The notes beneath the pieces are model-generated. The model searched no databases and had not been told where the DNA came from. It saw only the letters and a list, made by a program, of their open reading frames with translations. A stretch of 64,000 nt of DNA, from assembly GCA_963693315.1 (NCBI GenBank), contig OY856188.1:163638002-163702001 (forward strand), given 5' to 3'. Each line of letters starts with the position of its first letter. Position 1 is the stretch's first letter. Below, one piece after another: positions 51,621 through 63,716 of this stretch. Source of the DNA: Diogma glabrata. Its lineage: Eukaryota > Arthropoda > Insecta > Diptera > Cylindrotomidae. The position numbers were made by a program, and so were the translations under genes.

Positions 51621-52455
51621 TTCAATTATTCAGTTATTTTTCTTTTTACTTGCAAAAATATACTTAAGTCGGATGAATATTGTGGCACCTATTCACAAAA
51701 CATTGACACCAATACCAAAACTACGTGAAAAAGCCTCAAAAATTCAACCGCGCATAACTCCGATTCAGAGTACACAAAAAATAAAAGCAGAAACAACTTT
51801 TTTCCTTTCGTCAATACCAACAAAATATCAAAATTTCAGATTTTTTAAAAATCAAAAATTTAAAAATCAACAAAAAAATGTACGTTTTCAAAATAATAGC
51901 CCTCCTATAATAAAAAAACAAAGAAAAATATTACGTCTATCGACCCCTAAATCAATTCATAAACTAAATTCTCTAAACTTCAAAGGAAATGTATAAACTA
52001 ACTAAGAGAAAATAAATATAAAAAAAGAAAAAAATGTTTTAAGTTTTAAACCATTACCAAAACTACGTGAAAATGCCTCAAAAATTCAACCGCGCATAAC
52101 TCCGATGGAGAGTACACAAAAAATAAAAGCAGAAACAACTTTTTTCCTTTCGTCAATACCAACAAAATATCAAAATTTCAGATTTTTTAAAAATCAAAAA
52201 TATAAAAATCAACAAAAAATGTACGTTTTCAAAATAATAGCCCTCCTGCAATAAAAAAACAAAGAAAAATATTACGTCTATCGACCCCTAAATCAATTCA
52301 TAAACTAAATTCTCTAAGCTTCAAAGGAAATGTATAAACTAACTAAGAGAAAATAAATATAAAAAAAGAAAAAAAGTTTTAAGTTTTAAACCATTACCAA
52401 AACTACGTGAAAAAGCCTCAAAAATTCAACCGCGCATAACGCCGATTCAGAGTAC
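51621..52455 (+). repeat. Interspersed repeat X, tandem copy (about 340 bp unit)
   Basis: ACCAAAACTACGTGAAAA(A/T)GC marks unit starts at about 51711, 52051 and 52390; the third unit is truncated. The first unit holds an open frame (51673-51996) beginning MNIVAPIHKTLTPIPKLREK that is basic and Lys/Gln-rich. The second unit has the same frame with changes. Not called a gene. Confidence 0.7.
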
Positions 52456-53075
52456 CAAAGAAAAATATTACGCAAATATCTTTATATCAATAAACAAAAT
52501 AATCGAAATAATATCGAAAACCGTCCTTGTTCAAAGACAAAAGACGACTGAAATGAATGATTTAAAAATGAAAATAAATTTTTTCGATAGCTAATATATA
52601 AAAAAGAAAATATCATTCATAAAATATCATCATAAATATCATTCATAAAATATCATTCATAAAATCAACATTATTACGCATAAATCTGTTTTATTCCGAC
52701 GACTCGAAAACCATCCTTTGTTCAAAGACAAAAGACGACTGATCACTGAAATGAATGAGAAAAAAAAGTTTCGTTTTTGTTGTTCGTTGTTCGCTAATAT
52801 ATAAAAAAGAAAATATAAAAAAATAAAATAAATTTTAAATTTCGTTTTTATATGTATGTAAACTTATAATGCATATGTATAGAAAAAGTTTTCCGTATAT
52901 AATAACTTTTTTATTTATGATCCGATTTGTTTGAATCCGGATCCGACTATAGGTTACACTAATATCAGTTAGCTGTGAAAATTTCAAATGAATCCATCTG
53001 CGAATAAAAAAGCCTAATGCTCCACAAAGTTTTAATCTAGCGTATTAATATATAAAAAAAAAAAAAAAAAAAAAT
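52456..53075 (+). repeat. Duplicated phrases and foldback tail, copy 2
   Basis: TTGTTCAAAGACAAAAGACG occurs twice (about 52525 and 52717). ATCATTCATAAAAT is repeated near 52610-52665. The tail unit of the foldback element lies at 52825-53060, ending CTAGCGTATTAATATATAAA and a poly-A run. Confidence 0.6.
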
Positions 53076-53389
53076 AAAGAAGATAACATGTATCCATAAT
53101 GCACAGTAAAAAATTTAATATTTAATTCAGTCACAACATTTTGGAGAAGAAGAGTGGAAAGCGAAGGAGCACGAATGCAAGGGGATAGTAATGCGTTGGT
53201 GTATTTACTTTTAATGTGAGAGTTAGTTTCTTTATGTTAAGTTTAAATTTTTGAAGGTTGTAATTAGGCGGAAAAACAGTGGATTTTAGAGAATTCCATA
53301 AAGAGGTCGTTCGTGGGAAAAAAGATGAGACATGTTGCTCAGTTTGGCCAAAGAATGGTTCAAGCGAGTGCTCGTGGGAGTTTGTTTCT

Positions 53390-54608
53390 ACACCCAGAAA
53401 AATGGGTTTGGAGAAATTATACTTATTGAAGTAATAAAAACACTAATTTTTATTTATGTATTAAATATTCCTCTAATGGATTATACAGACTTAATTTTCA
53501 ACATTATTCCTATATGAGCACGATTTATTCCTTAGTCAGGATAAAATATTTACTAAAAAAAGTGTTTATTAAAGTATGATCACTGATTATTTTGAATAAT
53601 TTTAGAGAAAAATAAAGAGAAGTTACTGTTGTTAATCCGTCAAAATATTTCATTATTTATCACTACGAATACATATTTTATACTTAATATGTTTTATTTA
53701 TTCCAAATTTTCATAGTTTACAGAATTTTGTGATTTTGACTCACTTCTCTCTAATAATCAACCACATTCTACCTACAATATTACTCGATAAATTCATTGT
53801 TTGATCAAGACTCCTCATACAAAGGTGGTGTAAACTTAAAACGTAATGTACAAATTTATATTGTGTGATGTACATACATTGTTATTCTAAGTTTTTAAGG
53901 TAAGTTTAGAAGAATATAAATAGTTTATTCCTCACAATAATTATTATATATCTATTAGAGTAATTCATGGAGACATTCCTAAAACAAAAACTCAATGGAA
54001 TTAATTTCGGCAAGGAATTTCGTTTAAAGGTGGATTAAATATTTAGAATTTACTAATATTAAGAATTACCTTAAATTTATAATTGTTTGTTAATACATAA
54101 TATAATATAAGGAAATCTTAAAATACAAAGAAAATAATGAAAATAATAAAATAAGAATAATGAACCATCATCTGAACCTACCATCATCTATTATACATAG
54201 TTATAGATGAACTGATCATAAATATATCACACTAAATATTTAATTTTACGTAATTGACAGAATTCGATTGCACAATTCATGACATAAATGCCATAACTAA
54301 TGCATAAATAAGTTTAACCCATACTTAATAACGATTTCAATGATTTTAATTTTTGGATAAATCCTTCATTGCCGGGGTACTATTCATTCAAATTAACGAT
54401 ATAATTACGGTTAAACTATGCACAATCCGTACATAAACTAACGACTTTTTTATTCATACAAGGAATAATCAATGCTTAGTACAAATTTCATAGATAGTAC
54501 TTAGTATGTAATTATTATTCCTTGACTAGTCACGGTTGAAAATTACATTTAATTATTGCATAGAGTATCCCTTATAGGAATGTTTCATCCAAATATTTCT
54601 CTGGGTGT
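53390..54608. mobile_element. 1.2 kb element with ACACCCAGAAAAAT inverted ends
   Basis: ACACCCAGAAAAATGGG at 53390 pairs with ATATTTCTCTGGGTGT ending at 54608. The interior is AT-rich without a gene. It is related in its ends to the ACACCGAG element at 1435. No target duplication is recognised. Confidence 0.6.
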
Positions 54609-54936
54609 AGACGACTAGTGTGCGAGAACTGACGTCGTGGAGGCAATGCCGCTTTTATATCTCAGCTGAACACTTATCATAATAGTATTTATAAAATAAA
54701 ATACACAGAGGGCTCCTATATTGCGTCTATGATTGAGGGAGTCCAGAGAGTTTGTTATATTAGCATCATCAATTAATTTGCATGCGCGGATTTGAATTCT
54801 ACCTAATGCGACTAAATGAGTTTTTGGTGCCTGTATGGGAATGAAATTCCATATGGGGTATTATAAAAGCTTTATATATATATTGTAAAGCTTTATATAT
54901 ATTATATATTTCAGCAGTTCAGAAGAAGTAAAGTAC
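54609..54936. other. Intergenic DNA, no gene
   Basis: A short duplicated phrase AAAGCTTTATATATAT (54867 and 54887) is the only notable feature. Confidence 0.4.
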
Positions 54937-55760
54937 ACTCAAAAACAAATGCTCGTAAAATTTACAGAAATGTTCGATTCAATACTCATTTCTGTTACTT
55001 TTGATCCTGCAAATTGTTCGTTGAGTACAACAAATTGATGTCAGTTGACTTTATTTTACCAACAATTTTTAACGAACAAATTGTAAATTTTACAGACATG
55101 TTTGTTAATTATTACGAACAAAACCACAACTGGACTGTTAAAATAACGAACGCGGTTGTTAACTTCTGACATTTTAATTTATTGATTTTATCAAATATTT
55201 ATATCAAGTATTAGTTAGTTATAATTAGTTTATATTATATTATAATACTATTAGAAATATTTATATTTTTTTAAAATGATTTTAATTAAAAATTTACCGA
55301 AACAATATTTACCTTTATAGATATTTTAAAACAAAACTGTTGACTTTCCTTAAATTTTTTAGAACATTTAAATAATTTAACTTCACTAAAATTTCACTCA
55401 TTTTTTTAGGTATTTTCATTGACACAATTCACTAGATACTTTCACTCTTTTTCTTAAGACTATACTTTTAATTTCACAAAATTTCAGATTTACTGTGCTT
55501 CCTTTAAGCTCACTATAAACTTCAAGCCCTTACTACTCGAATTTTTGTTTTATAATTTTGGTTTATGGCTATTTTATTCAACAAACGAAAATCAACTAAC
55601 AGGTTGTAAAGGTAGTTAAAAATATTTAACAAACACGTTTGTTGAAAACTGGCAATTAACAAACATGTTTGTTAAAACAATAGAAAATCAAATAACGTGT
55701 CCTTTAAATAAATTCAACAGACCATTGTGTGTTGTATTTTACCAACAATTTTTTTTCAAA
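54937..55760. mobile_element. 0.8 kb ACACTCAAAAA element, copy 2
   Basis: Left end ACACTCAAAAACAAA; the body matches 29334-30024. The right end TTTTTTTTCAAAG runs straight into a LINE RT fragment. No gene. Confidence 0.6.
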
Positions 55761-56440
55761 GATAGAATCTACTTCTTCTTAGATAGCCTAAACATTTAGC
55801 TGCATTTTTGGCTGTTGAGTAAATATGGTCTTCGCAAGAAAGTTTGGAATCTACTTCTAGACCGAGCATGTGAGTCGATAGAGAGTTGTTAATTGGGGAA
55901 TCATCAATGCAGTGTGAAAAGTCCGGTCTCTCGCGTTTATGTGTGTAAACACAAGTTTGAAATTTAGATGTATTGAATTCGACCCGGCTAGCTTTCCCAC
56001 ATTTAAGGATGATATTGATGTCCTGTGACAAAGAAGATATCATTTCATCTCGTTTTGAAACGACTGTGATTGAATTGATGGGCGCACGGCTATGGAAATT
56101 GTAACCCAGAGGATAAGGTACTAGCATCTGCCGACGAATGGACTGGATTAGGAGCGGGTAGCAAAATATCTTTAATGAAAATCAAGAATAGGGTGGGGGA
56201 AAGAACGCATCCTTGGAGAGCACTACCGTCAAGAATATGGGGGTTGCACCATCGAAAACTACCTGTATTATGCGGTTCTTCAGAAAGCTCTTTATCCAGG
56301 AGACTAGGGAGCTAGCAATGCCCAGTGCTGTTAGTTTAACAAATGCATTGTTTGTAAAACACGGTCAAACATGTAAAACACGGTCAAAGGCTTTAGAAAT
56401 AACTATAATGGAAGGCAATACAGGTTCCGAAAAGGAAGAA
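55756..56440 (-). pseudogene. Jockey/CR1-like LINE reverse transcriptase fragment (minus)
   Basis: The minus strand reads GSALQGCVLSPTLFLIFIKD, then a degenerate catalytic box (HSSADAS where FADDS is expected), then 56127-55756 with LGLEVDSKLSCEDHIYSTAK and NAAKCLGYLRRSRFYL, the RT thumb. Frameshifts separate the parts and the catalytic Asp pair is lost. Confidence 0.75.
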
Positions 56441-57608
56441 CGACGGGAGATTTCCTTTCCTTTGTCACTCATGTGTTCAACAAGTTGCTTGAGAAACTTT
56501 CGGAGCTGCTCTTGATGTTTCCAGAGCATTTGTGAAAGTATGGCATACAACAGTCTTATTTGCAAATTGAGATGCTATGGCTTGGACGAGCAACTCATTT
56601 CTTGGTTACAGAGTTTATTGACGACCGAAAATTTCGGGTCAATGTTGATCGTGTTTCATCGAATGTCTTTTCAACTAATGTAGGAGCTCCCCAAGGCTCC
56701 GCTTTGTCCCCAACTCTCTTTCTTATTTAAATAAATGATTTGATAGATTCAACAGTTAATCCTATCCATAGTTTTGTTTATGATAGCACGCTTCGTGCGT
56801 CTCTTGAAAACCATAAATTTATATTCACCGTTAGCGTTTAATAACTGTAGATCCAATTCGATAGATTCATTAAATAACTTTAAAACTATTTTGTATTGGC
56901 GGTTTGCTAATAGTGCTGAATTGAATTCAATACGAGCAAAACAAAGGTTTGTCATTTTTCTGGATTATCCATACCTAATCCGTTTCCATTAAAGTTTGAC
57001 TCTAACGATCTTGTAGAGAAAGACTTCTAGGAGTAGACGTTGAAAATAATCTCAAAAAAATATTCTCATATTAACCTAGCTAAAAACGCTGTTCAAAAAT
57101 TGGGCGTTTTTGGACGATGCCGTAAGTTTTTAATAGCGAACAGCTTCTACTAATATAAAAATCATTTATACGGCCCTGCATGGAGTACTGTTCTCACATA
57201 TGAGCTGGCGCTTATTATAGTAGTTTGAAGAGTGCCTTGCTTCTTTTCAACGCAGAGCTGTTAAACTGATTGGCAACTCAACTCTTACTCATGAGCCTAT
57301 TTCTTTGCAACATAGACGAAATGTTGCTGATCTGACAGTTTTCTACAAATACATTATGGATGAACGAACTTCCGTAGAGATAAAATCAATTTTACCTGAA
57401 CCAGCAAACCAATCGCGTTACACCAAAGCAACTGTTGTGATCCATACATTTACGGCTCAAATAAAAAAGGGTTGAGCTGTCGGCTTTCAGCGTGATTTTT
57501 TCAACAGAGCCTCTCACTTCGGGAATGCCTTACCTTCTTGGGTTTTCCCCGATAGATGTAATTCTCAAAGTTTTAAAGTTAACGTTAATAAATTTCTTGA
57601 AGAAACTT
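56441..57608 (+). pseudogene. Jockey/CR1-like LINE reverse transcriptase fragment (+)
   Basis: The + strand runs from GAALDVSRAFVKVWHT through FIDDRKFRVNVDRVSS and GAPQGSALSPTLFLI, then HSFVYDST in place of FADDST, then the thumb (HINLAKNAVQKLGVFGRCRK), HRRNVADLTVFYKYIMDERT, and a C-terminus near FFNRASHFGNALPSWVFPDR ending KFLEET and a stop at about 57608. Several stops and shifts are present. It retains the true 3' end of the protein. Confidence 0.78.
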
Positions 57609-57985
57609 AATTTATTGAAACATAATCCTAATTCCTAGTTGGCATGGTATCATCGGTTATTCAGAGACGTTAATTTATAACTTATTATAATTAACACTAA
57701 ACATGCCTAACTTTGAATAACAAAAATTTAATTATTATAATAGATATTTATAGTTATAATATTAATTAGTTATTATATTGATAGTTATTTTTAACATGCG
57801 AGATTATTTATTTTTTAATGGTCACTGTAGATGAAACCTGAGTATAGTCTGTAAAATAAAAATGAACTTGTTGAATTTCTTATATTTCAATTGTTTAATT
57901 AGACTTAATTTACAGATGCAGGTTTTTATTAAGGGTTAGTTTAAAATGGACAGTTTTATAGAAGCCAAGTTCGCGCTATACTTTT
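57609..57985. other. AT-rich DNA after LINE, no gene
   Basis: Probably the LINE 3' UTR at first, then unclassified DNA. Confidence 0.35.
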
Positions 57986-58605
57986 GATATGTGTCCAGAA
58001 ATGCTCGAAGGAAGTCTTCTCTTTAATGGTATAGTTAGAAATGTTTACTATTTGAATTACAATGTCCTTTTCCTAAGAGTTGTGTGGTGGATTTTTGAAT
58101 TCAAAAATTTTTTTCTGTACTTGTGCGGCAGCCAATCTCTCGGATAAGTTCGACAACTGGCCATATACGGGTACAAGTTAAGAAGCGAGAGCCCTTAAAT
58201 TGTCAAAAACAAAGCATTATAACGGCCGTTTGGGTAAAAATATGTAAACAATGTTTACAAATATTAATTACTTGAAGATATTTCTATCATTTTTTGATGA
58301 GCCAGACATCTGAAATAAAAGGCTCTTTCGCTATCTGCAATCAACTGTGTGAAGTACAATGGAATTTAGCAGCACTCTCACGGTCGCATTTTTCGATCTA
58401 CGTTAAAACTATTTTCTGAGTGTGTTGCGGCAAATAATTTCTTGGACAAGTTCGACAATTGGCCATATCCGGGTACAGGTAAAGAAACTAGAGCCCAAAA
58501 ACTGTTTACATCAAACCGTTATAACGGCCGTACGGGAATATTGAAACAAAATTTTCAAATATTAAATATTTGAACATATTTTTATCATTTTTAGAAAACC
58601 AGACG
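57986..58605 (+). repeat. Tandem pair of a roughly 300 bp satellite-like unit
   Basis: Two units share (A/G)AGTTCGACAA(C/T)TGGCCAT (58147 and 58449), GGGTACA(A/G)GT, AGAGCCC and TTATAACGGCCGT. A third, dispersed unit lies at 34965-35235. Confidence 0.7.
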
Positions 58606-58609
58606 GATC

Positions 58610-58925
58610 GTGCCATAGCATCGAAAAATCATACCATCGAAAATCGTTTCATCAAAAAATAGCAATAAATTGAAAAATATAAATCATACCACCGAAAATC
58701 GCAACATCGAAAATCATATCACCGAAAGATGACACTGTCGAAAAGTCATTGCCTCGAAAAATCATTACACCGATTTTTTTCCGATTTACGGAAAATATCA
58801 TATCATCGAAAAATCGTAACATCGAACTTCGTAAAATCCTAAAAAAAATCATATCATCGAAATATCATTACATCAAAAATATTCGATGTAATGAATAAAT
58901 CATTACATCGAAAATTCTAATCGAA
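58610..58925. repeat. Degenerate ATCAT-ACATCGAAA minisatellite
   Basis: About twenty loosely spaced ATC(A/G)(A/T)A(A/C)CATCGAAAA-like units of 13-20 bp, some joined as inverted copies (ATTCGATGTAATGAAT). Confidence 0.75.
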
Positions 58926-59154
58926 AAACAGGGTGTACTCTCCTCACAGATAAAAATTTTGTAAATTAAAATGTTAGATGTCAGCAGGATATGTTAATTG
59001 GGCAATTCGTTTGAAAATGTACATTTATTTGTAGATATTTTTTTAAATCAAAGTTTTGTATGTCATTGTGTGAACGAATGAAAAAAACTAAATTCTGAAT
59101 TTTTTATTTTATTGCTCTGAACAGGAGTTATGCCGGCATGAATTTTTAGTAATT

Positions 59155-59750
59155 TCTTTTGGTTTACATAGAAAATTTTTTGCCTGAGTTTTATTTTAAT
59201 TTAAACCAATAAAATGCTCTAAAATGTAATGCCATCATTCAATTTCACCAATAACATTTGCATTATACTAATAACAAATATTTATATGTCTGGCCTACTG
59301 GGATATTAAAAATTATCAGTTGTAATTTCCCAAGGGCGGTGATAATTCGAAATAATTTTCTGCTAAAAATTTCGAAAGCAATTATATTGATAAAAGCACG
59401 AGGCCATAGACCAAGGGTTTTATCAATACCACTTGCTTGAGGAATTTCCCAAAAAATTATGAGAATTTATCAACGAACGAGGGGAATTCGTTTAGAAAAT
59501 TTTTTGCCATTTTTCATTTCTTTATATATTTTTTATGAATTATACACGTTGGTCTACTATGATATCAGTTAATTATTTCAAAATTAGACTGATAATTTTT
59601 AATATTCCAGTAGGCCAGACGTATAAATATTTGTTATTAGTATAATTCAAATGTTATTGGTGAAATTGAATGATGTCATTACATTTTAGAGAATTTTATT
59701 GGTTTAAATTAAAATAAAACTAAGGCAAAAAACTTTCAGTCTAATTTTGA
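59155..59750. mobile_element. Inverted-repeat element with GGCCTACTGGGATATT arms
   Basis: The left arm (about 59180-59310) and right arm (about 59587-59740) are reverse complements sharing ATACTAATAACAAATATTTA and TTCAATTTCACCAATAACAT. The spacer holds AGGGCGGTGATAATTCG and CGAGGCCATAGACCAAGGG. No gene. Confidence 0.65.
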
Positions 59751-60007
59751 AATAATTAACTGATATTACACTAGTCCAACGTATAATTCATAAAAAATAT
59801 ATAAAGAAATGAAAAATGATAAAACATTTTCTGAGAGAATAGTAGGCCAGCTAGTTTAACGATTCGGTTGTTTTTTATTTCGTTTGAAAAAATATTTATC
59901 GTTATTTTAATAAAATAATAATTTTGAATATTAAAATATTCCAATTACATATACATATACATATAATATATAGTTTACATAAATATTTCAATTTAATTAT
60001 TAATTAA

Positions 60008-60300
60008 ATGTTGAAAAATTTAAGTAAATCTTCAGATGCAGATTTTTATCGAACCACCGTGATGAAAAAACACAAAAGAGCAAGATCGGCTTCATTGTCG
60101 TCCAAAATTAAAAATTTAAAACAGCTGAAACAAAATAACACAAAAATTCTGCAAAGCAAATGAAAGTAATGAAAATGAAGAACTTACAATGGATACTGGT
60201 ACTATAATTCAATCAAACATTCCTATTTCAAATAGATTTGATAACATTGATAATATTATGATACCCCATCTTCTTCCAAATCAACTAAACAAGGTATGAA
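60008..60300 (+). pseudogene. LINE ORF1 (gag-like) N-terminal part, split by Penelope insertion
   Basis: ATG at 60008 opens MLKNLSKSSDADFYRTTVMK, rich in basic and Ser residues. After a frameshift it reads GTIIQSNIPISNRFDNIDNI and MIPHLLPNQLNK. The reading resumes beyond the insertion at 63717. A polar, disordered N-terminus before a nucleic-acid binding core is usual for LINE ORF1. Confidence 0.55.
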
Positions 60301-60978
60301 AATTAAAAATAATATTCCTCCTATTTAACGTTGGTTTTGTTTATGATATAAAATTATATCATAAATCTGATCTAAAAGTAATATCTATACTGTCTTCTGG
60401 TAGTTTTTATTTAATTTAAATGAAAACACCTATAAGCATTAGATCTTTTGAGTTTTGCTCAATTTATTTAATTTTTCAAATATTTCGAGGATTGTTTGTC
60501 CTCATCCTCAGTGATCTACAAATTACAACAATATATATATAGTTTCTTATTCTATCATTAACACAAAATAAAATAAAATAAAATTAATTTACCTTGTAAT
60601 GAGAAAGTATTGTCGCTATTGGTTCTAGTATGAAAACATAACATCTAATTAACAGCACAGTTGATTTACATATAATTTCTTACTATTACATCTACATATA
60701 TATTATGTTATTAAAAACTTTTTTATAAATTGTTGAAAAAAAAACGAAACGTGAAAACCAAAATTAAAATAAAAATAAAATTAATAAATTAAATAAAAAT
60801 GGACATACAAATTAAACTAAATTAAAAAATTTTGTAAACATTTAATGTTGACATTCCCGCCAATTTGATTATCTTGATATTGTTGGTTTAATTGAAAATA
60901 ATCGATATTTGATAATTAACTAATATTTTAATTCAATAACCGATTACGATGGTTGTTGTCTGTACTATTTGGTTTTTA

Positions 60979-62025
60979 TTATGGTTCGTTGTTATGTGTT
61001 ATTGATTGTGGATTATGTATTATCTTATTTTTATTTGTTTTTATGTGTTTGCAAATATGAGTATATGTTGGATTTAGAGAATCAATATCTGATTTGAGAT
61101 TGATTGATTCTGTTTTATTTATGTGAATCGCTAAGGATTCCAAGGTCAGGCGTTTCTTCCAATTGGTTTCTTTGGTCACTATTCTTGTACCATCATAGTT
61201 GAAAGTATGTCCCATATCTTTAGTATGTTTATAAGCTGCGGTGTTATTACTTTTGATGGTGCTGGTTGTGACATCATTCTTATGTTGTTTGATTCTGTTA
61301 CCTAGTTTTTGTCCTGTTTGTCCAAAATACTTCCCTTCACAGTCGTTGCAGTCAAAAACATATACTACTCCATAGTGGTCATTTGTTGTTATTGTTACAT
61401 CAGATTTGGTAATTATTTTGCTGACCGTTGACTTTGGTTTGTGTGCTATTGTGATCTTTTTATCATTATGTGTAAATAATCTGACTAAGTTTTCCGACAA
61501 ATCTTTACAATATGTTAGACTTTTGTATATCATTTCATTTCTCATTGGGCTATTCTTATTGACCATCATGTTTTCGGATGTTGTTATCATTTTTCTGATT
61601 AATTTGTTTGGATATCCGTTCATTGACAATATTTTATAGATATTCTCAATAATTTCTTTTTTGTGTTCATTTGACGTAATTGATAGCATTCGGTAGGTGG
61701 TTCCAAGTGCTGTATTGTTTTTCTGTTTATTAGGATGTTCAGATTGGTAATGCAATATTCTATTTTTTGATGTTGGTTTTTGGTAATGTTTTGTTGATAG
61801 TTTACCATCTCGGTTTTTAATTATTATCATGTCTAAATATGCAATTTCATTTGTATCTTCCACTTCATAAGTAAATTTTATGTTTTGGTGCTCTTCATTT
61901 AAGATGTTATAAAAATTTTCCATCTCTTCTTTGGGTATTATTGCAAGTGTGTCATCAACATATTTTTTCATGAGAGTTGGGGTAAAACCTGCTTTGGTTA
62001 TTGCATTATCAAGTAGATCAGTTAT
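60979..62025 (-). pseudogene. Penelope-like RT (C-terminal part) and GIY-YIG endonuclease, left copy
   Basis: The open frame of about 350 codons contains the RT catalytic box KKYVDDTLAI (about residues 25-33), the palm/thumb (EIAYLDMIIIKNRDGK), and a C-terminal GIY-YIG nuclease (about 223-305): GVVYVFDCNDCEGKYFGQTG with the CxxC zinc pair, then KLGNRIKQHKNDV. Penelope-like elements use this nuclease to nick DNA for target-primed copying. The N-terminal RT fingers and the first palm Asp are missing, so it is truncated at ITDLLDNAITKAG. The frame itself is undamaged. It differs from the right copy at one residue I can see (GTTYRM for GTAYRM). Confidence 0.9.
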
Positions 62026-63119
62026 TTTGTAGATCAAGTAGATCAGTTTCTGGAATATTAGCTGATTTTGTTATAACTGATCTACTTGATAATGCAATAA
62101 CCAAAGCAGGTTTTACCCCAACTCTCATGAAAAAATATGTTGATGACACACTTGCAATAATACCCAAAGAAGAGATGGAAAATTTTTATAACATCTTAAA
62201 TGAAGAGCACCAAAACATAAAATTTACTTATGAAGTGGAAGATACAAATGAAATTGCATATTTAGACATGATAATAATTAAAAACCGAGATGGTAAACTA
62301 TCAACAAAACATTACCAAAAACCAACATCAAAAAATAGAATATTGCATTACCAATCTGAACATCCTAATAAACAGAAAAACAATACAGCACTTGGAACCG
62401 CCTACCGAATGCTATCAATTACGTCAAATGAACACAAAAAAGAAATTATTGAGAATATCTATAAAATATTGTCAATGAACGGATATCCAAACAAATTAAT
62501 CAGAAAAATGATAACAACATCCGAAAACATGATGGTCAATAAGAATAGCCCAATGAGAAATGAAATGATATACAAAAGTCTAACATATTGTAAAGATTTG
62601 TCGGAAAACTTAGTCAGATTATTTACACATAATGATAAAAAGATCACAATAGCACACAAACCAAAGTCAACGGTCAGCAAAATAATTACCAAATCTGATG
62701 TAACAATAACAACAAATGACCACTATGGAGTAGTATATGTTTTTGACTGCAACGACTGTGAAGGGAAGTATTTTGGACAAACAGGACAAAAACTAGGTAA
62801 CAGAATCAAACAACATAAGAATGATGTCACAACCAGCACCATCAAAAGTAATAACACCGCAGCTTATAAACATACTAAAGATATGGGACATACTTTCAAC
62901 TATGATGGTACAAGAATAGTGACCAAAGAAACCAATTGGAAGAAACGCCTGACCTTGGAATCCTTAGCGATTCACATAAATAAAACAGAATCAATCAATC
63001 TCAAATCAGATATTGATTCTCTAAATCCAACATATACTCATATTTGCAAACACATAAAAACAAATAAAAATAAGATAATACATAATCCACAATCAATAAC
63101 ACATAACAACGAACCATAA
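62001..63119 (+). pseudogene. Penelope-like RT (C-terminal part) and GIY-YIG endonuclease, right copy
   Basis: Same protein as the left copy but extending slightly further 5': SVSGILADFVITDLLDNAIT, which includes the RT motif before YVDD (residues 46-49 of the open frame). The first 15 or so residues come from the junction spacer and the opposite arm and are not genuine. GIY-YIG spans about 243-325 with its CxxC and later His residues. The frame ends at 63117-63119, and the 3' UTR to 63716 mirrors 60385-60978. Confidence 0.9.
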
Positions 63120-63716
63120 TAAAAACCAAATAGTACAGACAACAACCATCGTAATCGGTTATTGAATTAAAATATTAGTTAATTATCAAATATCGATTAT
63201 TTTCAATTAAACCAACAATATCAAGATAATCAAATTGGCGGGAATGTCAACATTAAATGTTTACAAAATTTTTAATTTAGTTTAATTTGTATGTCCATTT
63301 TTATTTAATTTATTAATTTTATTTTTATTTTAATTTTGGTTTTCACGTTTCGTTTTTTTTTTTCAACAATTTATAAAAAAGTTTTTAATAACATAATATA
63401 TATGTAGATGTAATAGTAAGAAATTATATGTAAATCAACTGTGCTGTTAATTAGATGTTATGTTTTCATACTAGAACCAATAGCGACAATACTTTCTCAT
63501 TACAAGGTAAATTAATTTTATTTTATTTTATTTTGTGTTAATGATAGAATAAGAAACTATATATATATATTGTTGTAATTTGTAGATCACTGAGGATGAG
63601 GACAAACAATCCTCGAAATATTTGAAAAATTAAATAAATTGAGCAAAACTCAAAAGATCTAATGCTTATAGGTGTTTTCATTTAAATTAAATAAAAACTA
63701 CCAGAAGACAGTATAG

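Noticed and set aside
61406..62692. Frames at 61406-61639, 61620-61808, 62290-62478 and 62459-62692
   Set aside because: They are out-of-frame shadows of the Penelope-like protein and are duplicated only because the arms are.
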